Positions 56,237 to 64,000 of a DNA stretch of 64,000 nucleotides are shown one piece after another. The stretch comes from Eretmocerus hayati. Lineage: Eukaryota; Arthropoda; Insecta; Hymenoptera; Aphelinidae. The stretch lies in the NCBI GenBank assembly GCA_029851415.1, contig CM056744.1:85778907-85842906 (forward strand). The letters are read 5' to 3'. The position numbers and the translations under genes are program-made. Under the pieces are notes generated by a model. The model did not search any database. It worked only from the letters and a program-made list of their open reading frames with translations, and was not told where the DNA came from. The stretch's first letter is position 1. Every line of letters begins with the position of its first letter.

Positions 56237-58187
56237 CTCGTAACTGTGACTGTTTAGACTATCAGAACGAGCTAAGTTCCCAAAAGTGTTCACTAAGCAG
56301 AGATAACAACTCGACAAATTCAGTTTTCAGAATTTTCTCCTCTGTCAAAAATTTGGTATGATATACGGTATTGCACTGAAAAAATTGCGGAGCAATCGAT
56401 GACGCGGCGGGTCTATCTGATTGATGACGATGAAAACGGACAAGGAGTTCCGCTATTACAACATCGACCTTTGCTGACCTGTCGATCAACTCCTTTATTT
56501 CCGAATGTGCTGATACTTATCGCAAGATGCGTGGACCCTCTCAATCTACAAAACATACAGTTAATACAAAGAATTAGGTTATCTTGATTTTTTAATTGAA
56601 ATATGCACTCGATTGCGCAAGGAAGCTTAATTGCGAGGCTGGTCATCTCGATGTCATGCTTGTACGCGAGAGCGTCTCCACATATCGATGCTTCTCACGT
56701 AGAGGAACACCTCGTTGCATGTGGATTACAAAGCCCAGATGGCAAAACATAGTTGCGATTTGGCCGCAAGGAGTTGAGGCGAATAATATCTTCTTAATGG
56801 AATGTAGAGAACCAGTAATTGGCGAAAATCTCGGGTGGAAAAGTTGATGAGACTGACGAATCGGTGCATTGAGGAGACTTCTCTGGATGCATTCAACAAG
56901 ATCTCTCGGGAAACCCCTCCCACGCTCCGCTCTCTTGTTTATCTATTTCTGACCTTTATTTTTGAGGAAACCGTCACTCAAACCTCGTAGGAGTGAGGGA
57001 GAAAGTTGTTAGACTTTTAATTGCGGAAATTTTGAGCTATCACACATGTCAATCAGACCATTATTGAGGGATTCACAGAGCCCGAAGCGAGAAAAATATC
57101 GGAGCGAGTCGGGGCAGAATCAGTAGCTTGAGCGGTGACCGCATAGCCCATGCAAAAGGCATTAGGCAAAATTTTCAACTCGCTCTAGTTTACTCAATTC
57201 TGCTCGGATTCAGATCCACAAGCGCTCAAACTCTTCGTTTTCGAAAACCCTACAATCGCCTCGCATACTGTTGCCACATCCGAGCTACGGTTTTTGAGCT
57301 ACTTGCATGAGAAGACCAAAGCCCGCACTAAACACGTTCAAAAACTTTGAATGTTACCTCCCGTGGAATGCCGTTTTCCGCCGCTCGGAGGCGCTGAAAT
57401 TCACATGTCCCATAGCCAATACTCCTTTCTACACTGGTCTCTAAGACCATGATAATGACATCTTAACGAAATTCCGTATATCAACCAATCGATTCAGCAC
57501 CTCGAAAAACATCAAAATTACGTCTTTGAAAATTTTTCTAAGTAGGAGGAGGAAGCCCATATCATTTGTAAGATGTAATTTTTCAATGAAAATTGAAAAT
57601 TAGTCATAAAAAAGTTTATAAGTCAAAGAATACTCATTGAATGATGCTCAAAATCCACTGACCTCAGCGTGAGATTCTTTTGAATCCACCCACAGAGTTT
57701 TAGAATGATCTATCAAAGCATTTTTGAGTTTTCGCGTTACCTACGAGGCCTTGTTATTCCGGTTTTTCCGTCTGCGACAACATAATATCTCTTTTTCCCC
57801 TCCCATTAATTCTCGACGAGAGTTTATGATCAAGCAATCGATTCAGATCGTTCACATACATCTAGATCATGACCCCCGTTGTGTTTGAGTTAGCAGAAGG
57901 AAATACGAATCATTTTATTCATGATGTACTTTGTTTCGAAAAGATTCGAAATTTGGCATAATAAAAATTACTAGTCATCTCTGTATATACCTACCTACAC
58001 GTATTCCTGTATATACCTCCTTGCCTCATCGAAATATCGCTCTAGCAAAATTCATCGATTTAGAAATTCAAAGGAAGTTCTTATCAAAGTCCTCCATATT
58101 TCTAACGCGGACCCAAAAATATACAAACCATCTATGAGGAATTTTCTTTTCTTAACAGTTTGTAAACCCTCAGATAAAGAGATACTA
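56237..58187. other. Intergenic, nothing recognised
   Basis: AT-rich sequence with scattered short frames. One phrase near 57480 resembles the 317 bp array unit. Confidence 0.5.
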
Positions 58188-58514
58188 ACAAGGAGGGGGT
58201 CAGGCCTTCGGATCACGGATTCGCCTGAAACTTTGGGAACAGTCTTCTTTTGGCACAGAAATAAGATATCCAAAACCGCGCTTGCCAACGCTCAAGCGTT
58301 TCTGAGCTACAGCATACGACCCATGCATTACAGTATACCCATATTCATCAAAAATGGTGTATATAGATATACTGTAATGCATATGTTTTAGCCTGTAGCT
58401 CAAAAACGCTTCAGCGTTGGCAAGCGCTGTTTTGAATATCTTCTTTCTGTGCTGAAAGGAGACTATTTACAGAGTTTCAGGCAAATCCGTGATCCGAAGG
58501 CCTGCCCTCCTCGT
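58188..58514. mobile_element. ACAAGG-ended MITE, copy 2
   Basis: ACAAGGAGGGGGTCAGGCCT on the left mirrors AGGCCTGCCCTCCTCGT on the right. The arms contain CCAACGCT, AACGCTTCAGCGTTGG and TTCGGATCACGGAT/ATCCGTGATCCGAA. The centre CCATGCATTACAG…TACTGTAATGCAT is itself palindromic. Confidence 0.8.
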
Positions 58515-59195
58515 ATATTTGACGAAGGAGAACTGACTCATTGGATGAGATTTTCTGATCAAGATTTGGTTCTGATAAATGTGTGATTTTGGAAAGATAT
58601 GAAGTTATTTTCATTATAATGAAAAATTATGATATTTCTAATTTTAGATATTCGGTAGATGAGATGTTGATTTCATAAAATTGGTTTGAGAAAGCATTCT
58701 GCTAATCTTTTTCAGCAGCGTATATTGAGATTGATTCTTAATAATTGAGGATGATATAATGGTGAACATGAACTGAGGTGAAACATTCAAATGAAGACTA
58801 TGTTCCTCCCTGGAGTGGGAATGTAGAGTTCAGATTATTTTGGAATTAGGATTGTACTTCGTAAGTCATCTCCGTGGCGAGTCTGATATTTGTGGAAAAT
58901 TTATGAATCGCTGATATACAGTGAGAATTTCCATCAATATCGATGAAAACCAGGAATATCACATGAATTTTGCCAGTTTTGCGTCAAACACATGCTAGAT
59001 CTGTTTCAGTTCAATTTTGGAAGAGTTCGTTATTCTGACGACCATCTCGATCCTCTCACTTTGTCCTGCGCTCTTAGGATGTCTTCAATACTACGTTGAA
59101 TTTGATCAGCTCTATAACACGACGATGGATGACTCTGTGTCATCATGGTTCTCGTCGCTCGTTGAGGTAATTCGAGACTGCTAATAACTGTAAAA

Positions 59196-59345
59196 ATAGT
59201 ATATTATGTGACGAGTGCGCAGCACGAGTCGCAAACGACATTTTCTAGCTGTGCTACGTCGGAAGCGCGACTTTAGACGAGTCCTCGCGAAGCGAGGACG
59301 AGTCGAAAATCGCGCTTCCGACGTAGACAGCTAGAAAGTAAAATT
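59196..59345. repeat. Hairpin with CTCGCGAAGCGAG centre
   Basis: TTTCTAGCTGTGCTACGTCG with GAAGCGCGAC on the left mirrors GTCGAAAATCGCGCTTCC and GACGTAGACAGCTAGAAA on the right, around CCTCGCGAAGCGAGG. The border AATAGTATATTATGTGACGA resembles that of the palindrome at 47493 and the start of 60683 (AATAGTATTTTATGTTATG). A dispersed GC-rich foldback family. Confidence 0.75.
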
Positions 59346-59351
59346 TGACTT

Positions 59352-59685
59352 ACAAGGGGAGTGCGGAATCTCCGGGTCCTGAAATCTCACCAAAATTTTT
59401 TTACTCTTTCGTACCACCTAGAGTATGAAAAACCCAAAGCAACTCTATCAAATGGGCTTCCCGTTCACGCTACAGCCTATGACATTATATAGCATTGTCC
59501 GTATAGGCCCATGTTGAAAAGTGATATATATAGATATACTAGCAATGTTGATGTTTCTGGCTGTAGCTCAGAACAGAAGGCCCATTTGACAGAGTTGCTT
59601 TAGATTCTTTACTTTCTAGGCGGTACAAAACTGTGAAAAAATTTTGGTGAGACTTCAGGACCCGGAGACTCCGGACTCTCCTTGT
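59352..59685. mobile_element. ACAAGG-ended MITE, copy 3
   Basis: ACAAGGGGAGTGCGGAATCT on the left mirrors GACTCCGGACTCTCCTTGT on the right. The arms share CGGGTCCTGAA/TTCAGGACCCGG, and the centre CCGTATAGGCCCATGTTG resembles copy 1. Its right tip abuts the exon-like frame at 59685-59899. Confidence 0.8.
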
Positions 59686-59899
59686 TAGTCTGGAGATATC
59701 TCTTCGCATTTTCCTGTAAGTTGATCTAGGGCAATCTTACTTGCAGCTGCAGATTCTTGAACCTCATCTCGTATTTCAGCAAATCTATCATCCACGCAAA
59801 TATCTTCTCCTACCACTTTCATTTCCTGTTCGTATGCAAGAGTGGTACTGATAGAGTTCTGGTTCATCTGGTCCAGTTCATCTAACCACCGTGAAGGGT
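59685..59899 (-). CDS. Unidentified exon-like frame ending at a MITE
   Basis: After a TTCATCTCTAG acceptor the minus strand is open for about 70 codons (PSRWLDELDQMNQNSISTTL, YEQEMKVVGEDI, RFAEIRDEVQESAAASKIAL) to a TAA. Helical and acidic, with coding-like composition. The stop codon overlaps the terminal base of the adjoining MITE, so the original exon may have continued. No upstream partner exon was found. Family not recognised; an isolated remnant is possible. Confidence 0.45.
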
Positions 59900-60293
59900 C
59901 TAGAGATGAAGGAAAAATTTTCTCATTTGATGAATGAGTTGGATTCGGCGATAGCAATAGCCTCACAAACAATTTTTTTTAAGCATGGTATTCCATAGTC
60001 TAGTAAGTCACCAAATCCAGTTAGGATTAGCCAGGCAAACAATTTCAAACCATGAATCGGCTCCCCTCTAATTTTATATGATTCTAGTTACCAAATAAGG
60101 AGATACATATCTTTTTGGGTTTCCCTAAACCACCCAATTTCTCAGATATGCAATTTTTTATGCCCCGGATCTCACACCGGATTGGAAATCTTCGATTGGG
60201 ACATATTCGATCACGAGCAGAGATTGTGTGATTGAACGGGGAACCTTAATGCACATGGGCAAATACGACGAAATACACGAGATAGTGCAGTTA

Positions 60294-60478
60294 GGCCCTC
60301 AACAGACAGTGCGCATTCGCTTGTTCGCTTTTTTTGCACTGTTTCTCCTTCCGTGTATGAACATAGGCGCAGTGGTGCCGTCTGGAGCGCCGTAGTTTCA
60401 CTGGGCCACCGCAGCGGGCAGTAGCGCTACTTACACAGAGAGGAATGAGCAAATGCGCAATTTCTGTCGAGGCTCTTC
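60294..60478. mobile_element. 185 bp MITE with GCGCATTCGCT arms
   Basis: AGGCCCTCAACAGACAGTGC then GCATTCGCTTGTTC on the left mirrors AATGAGCAAATGCGCAATTT and CTGTCGAGGCTC on the right. The inner arms GCGCCGTAG and CTACTGCC pair loosely. GC-rich relative to the surroundings. Confidence 0.6.
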
Positions 60479-61383
60479 GAGTAAAACAGTTCACGATCTA
60501 GTCAAAACCAATATTTAGCGAGAAACAGGAAAAAATTCGTTATTTCGGAAAATGAATGTTTTTTTCCGTTAAAAAAACCGTTGGGAAGACTCTATCAACT
60601 ATAAAAGACTACGCATATGATCGTATTCACGCGTTTTGTTCGAGGGTGGCACTGTATCTTTTTTTCAACAATTAAAATCGATAATAGTATTTTATGTTAT
60701 GTACAAGGGCGCCAACGAGATTTTTTTTGTACTTCGAGCGACTTTTTTAGGCCCGGGCCACAGGCGAGTGTCTAAAAAGTCCCGATGCCCCCGAGTACCA
60801 TACTACATTTTGTGATCCTCTGTGAGCAAATGAAAACCGACAACCAGACGATCACAAAAATTGTATCGGTATCATACATAATACTTATACAGAGACAGGG
60901 GTGGTCATAGTGATGTTTCTTGATAACAGTGTCCAGGATGAGTGATAATGAGCAAGGATAATCCGCATCGAATTTCTTGGAACTTCGCGTAAGCCCTTAT
61001 TGGTCTATGTAAATATAACTATTCTATCCAAACTATGGACGATGAGTAGATAGATAAGTTCACGTATATGTATAACCATCCTTGTGATGGAAGTACTGCG
61101 GAAATACTATGGTATCAAGAATTTCCTGATGAAACATCCATTATATAGCATTATTCTCAAATGAGAACCACAGATAGAACTCATCAGACACCATATTGAG
61201 CTTCCCGCAAGTACAAAGCTCCTGAGCATGGATCGAACAACTTTACAGCTTATACGAAATATCTTTCATTAGACGTCCATGAGCATGCTCGTGAATTTTG
61301 AGAGTGGTTGGACTTGATTTCGGTAGTTCATCCCACTTTTTGTGAGGAAGATGCACCAAAATTGGACCCTGTTTTCGGGAAAA

Positions 61384-61520
61384 GGGCGTGTCCCATCCCA
61401 CCCCATACCACCCCACCCTACCCAACCGCCCACCCCCGCCATCCCACCCCCGCTCCATGCCACCCCATACCATCTATCCCATCCCATCTATCCACCCTCC
61501 CACCCATCCTCCCACCGACG
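61384..61520 (+). repeat. CCCACCC-type low-complexity tract
   Basis: About 135 bp of C/A/T-rich units (CATCCCACCCC, ATACCACCCC, CTATCCACC). Similar tracts occur at 3530-3610, 4210-4270, 39490-39600, 40330-40430, 40650-40810 and 41140-41230, most of them inside the minisatellite-bearing elements. Confidence 0.8.
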
Positions 61521-62989
61521 CATTTATCGAAATTGCTGACAAAAGCTCAAAATCAAATTTTATCCTCCAGCTCGGGTTGGGCTATTTCGAAAATGATATC
61601 TTCTTCGAAATAAATCAGGTCAACTCGTCCAAATACGCCTCTGGTGATTTTTATTAAGCTTTTATTGATTTTCACAAAATGACCCTTTTGTAGTCACGAC
61701 CTTTTCCCTCGCGCCCCCTCAATTGTGCTTGAAAAGTTTGAATTATATGAAATTCAAGTATTTCATTGTGGTGCTGTGCACTGCATAGCTGGACCAACCC
61801 ACAATAAAATAATTGGATCTCGTATAAAAAATTATATATAACGCATTCAGGGCGGAATCCCCAGAGATTCCAAGATGGCGGACGGCTACGGCCTCACCTA
61901 ACCGAGATGTGTTAGTTTCCGTATGGGACGGCAAAATGTGCTAGTCCTTCAAAAAATATCCACTCGTGTCGGCGTTGAGATGTGAAGTTCTTCGTCATTT
62001 CATGAATTCAAATCTGAGTAATACTACGAGAAAACGATACACCAAAAAACGGTTTGTCTCAGAGTTCTTTTCAACACGTTCGCTGCGGTCACGGCGGATA
62101 TGTTTTTTAGTTTATAAAGTTCTTACAGAAACTTTCTTTGTGAGAAAAGATGTATGATTTTGAAGAAGAATATATTTGCTAAATATTACTTTTGGGAGAA
62201 TTGCTAGGTCCTTTTTATTCCGTAGCTGCATTAATCCGTACATCTCATCGTACTTGATCATGCACATCAAGATTCCCCGGCCAATTTCACAATCCTTATT
62301 TTTAATTCCATATCTTACAATTAGAGATCTTCGACTCACTAAAAGGCTCGGAAAATGAAAAATTACATTATCTCAGGAATAGGATGCTATTGGGGGGATT
62401 TGAGAACCACGTATTCCCTCATCTTGCACATCTTGAACCGTACAAAGTGCAAGCGGAGCCGTGAAATTTGTGCCTGCCCGATCTCGACTGAATTCGGTTA
62501 GCTGAACGATATTAAGAGAATGTTAACATTCACTTCTATGAAATTGAGAAAAAGTGTTTTTTCTTATACACTCTGCGTAGAAGTGTTCTTTGCGCACAGT
62601 TTGTCGACTGCTACTCACAGTTTATTGGAAAGAATAGTCCGATATCCGGAAGTAAAACCTATTTTTTGCATACTCGTGATGATTCCGACCTTCGCCCGCG
62701 GCTCGGGCCGGAAGTCTACTACTCCGACGGAAAAAGAAGTTTAAACACCCTTGGATCGAAATATATTATTCTGATACATCAGTTCTATAGTTTACTTCAG
62801 ATTTAAGAAAATTGTCCAACGAAGATTCACTGTTTTGATAGTCCTTATACCAATGTAGTTGAAACTATTAAGATCGTATTAAGGATGATGGTTCTGAATT
62901 CGGAAACAGGTTACCCTCCTAAATTTTACTATACAATCTGTTACAGAAGGTGTGTACATAATGTAAGCGGGGGATAGCAAAAAAATTGT

Positions 62990-64000
62990 AAACTTTATTG
63001 GTCCATTACAAAGGGACTAGGCGGTTAAGCATGGTGAAGTGGACCTTGTCAGATATGGCCCCGAAAATATTTTTCCCCACATTCTAACACCAAATGATGG
63101 GGGAAGCAAAGGTTTGTAGGTCCCAAAATCGCCCCTGTTTTTTACGGCGACCCAGAAACCCTCTAAAAAACGCTAAAAATCGATGTTCCTTCTATCAAAT
63201 CGCATTCTGACGCATTTCAACGAATCGATCTGAAAATTTTTTGACATACTCTTGAAATGTGGTCGATCATGAAGAAAATATTTTCATTCCGACGACTCTC
63301 GATTGAGGCCCTAAAAAAAATTCTTCAAAATTCAAAGTCAATTTTCTCATGTAAATTGGAAAGAACTATGTTAGAAAACCTTTGCATCGTGTTTATCAGG
63401 TCATTTTGCATCGAAAACGGGTATTTTTAGACTTTTTTAGGTGGTGGAACATGGTCAAAAGTGCAAAAAATCGTTTTCAAAGCAAATTTTAATTCAGTAA
63501 TTTGCATCTTCTGCGCATGCGCGTCCTCCTACGTCTCTGAAAGTATTCTCAATCGATAGCTGATGCAATTTCCTTCAAAATGACCTGTTGAAGAAGTCGA
63601 TTTGATGCAGTGAAATCTGAGATCTAGCTGGTCCAAAAAATGAAGAAATCCAAGGTATCAAATCCGTGAAGCCGTGGCTCCTTCAATGGGCCCGAAAAGT
63701 GCGAATTTTGAGTCGGACTGTTTCAAAGATGTGAACATGTGTTTTCGATGTAATTTCTGACGTAGAAACCGAATCCGTGGTCAGTTTTGTTCCGAACCTT
63801 CAAGATTTTTGATGAAACTCAAAAAACCGACTAGAGGGTGTATGACCATTTCCAGCCTTTTTCTACACATTTGAGATGTATGATGAGTATCGGCAAAGGT
63901 TTGAACTTGTCCCATAGAGGATGCAAGTATGTTTTCCTTTGTATTTTGACCAGCTGAAGACGATAGCGATGGTTTTGAGGCACAGAAATAACTCGAGAGA
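62990..64000. repeat. Sequence related to the 21075-22194 palindrome
   Basis: CTTCTGCGCATGCGCGTC, then CTCAATCGATAGCTGATGCA and TTCCTTCAAAATGAC, parallels TTTCTGCGCATGTGCGTAGC, then CTCATCGAAAGCTGAGG and TTCTTTCATAATGAC near 21470. Only part of the element lies in the window; its other half may be past the right edge. Confidence 0.4.

Noticed and set aside
55916..56243. Plus-strand frames ending in lysine runs
   Set aside because: They fall in the retroposon body and its A-tail.
60291..60494. Minus-strand frame rich in Arg and Cys
   Set aside because: It coincides with a GC-rich inverted repeat and is better explained as a MITE.
61243..61657. Pro/His-rich and Gly/Trp-rich frames on both strands
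   Set aside because: They are translations of the CCCACCC low-complexity tract.

Overview
This is an AT-rich, intron-rich, repeat-laden piece of an animal nuclear genome, almost certainly an insect. The reasons are split genes with GT/AG introns, a yellow/major-royal-jelly-protein (MRJP) gene, which is a mainly arthropod family, and introns packed with short inverted-repeat transposons. Degraded extra copies of the yellow/MRJP last exon would suit Hymenoptera, but that is inference; nothing here fixes the order or species. There is no sign of prokaryotic organisation or CRISPR.

Layout. (1) Positions 1-7201 hold repeats only: a small MITE, a minisatellite-bearing dispersed element (about 3315-4366), a 1.6 kb near-perfect palindrome (about 4436-6050) and an ACAAGG-ended MITE. 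(2) Positions 7202-26541, plus strand: a Cep164 orthologue in ten visible exons whose splice phases all join. It has a WW domain, a long coiled coil, a polyglutamine run and the conserved C-terminal helices. The first exon was not found. Its introns carry at least six inverted-repeat elements, including one nested inside another. (3) Positions 26542-30636: about 4 kb with nothing recognisable. (4) Positions 30637-34229: two head-to-head genes of unknown function, one encoding a secreted four-cysteine protein (minus) and one a small single-pass membrane protein (plus), with start codons 381 bp apart. (5) Positions 34507-35739: about four copies of a 317 bp tandem repeat. (6) Positions 37860-41424, minus: a duplicate yellow/MRJP last exon cut in two by a 3.3 kb minisatellite-bearing insertion. 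(7) Positions 45260-53931, minus: an apparently intact five-exon yellow/MRJP gene encoding 427 residues, again with transposons in its introns. (8) Positions 53932-64000: mostly repeats, including a young poly(A) retroposon with a 10 bp target duplication, two more ACAAGG MITEs, and one unidentified exon-like reading frame ending exactly at a MITE edge.

How the genes relate. Cep164 belongs to the distal appendages/transition fibres of basal bodies and acts in ciliogenesis. The yellow/MRJP protein is a secreted beta-propeller-type protein. The divergent pair probably shares a promoter region and, since both products enter the secretory pathway, may be functionally linked; that is inference. 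No pathway joins all the genes. The most distinctive structures are the split duplicate exon, the composite minisatellite element that splits it, and the unnamed head-to-head gene pair.
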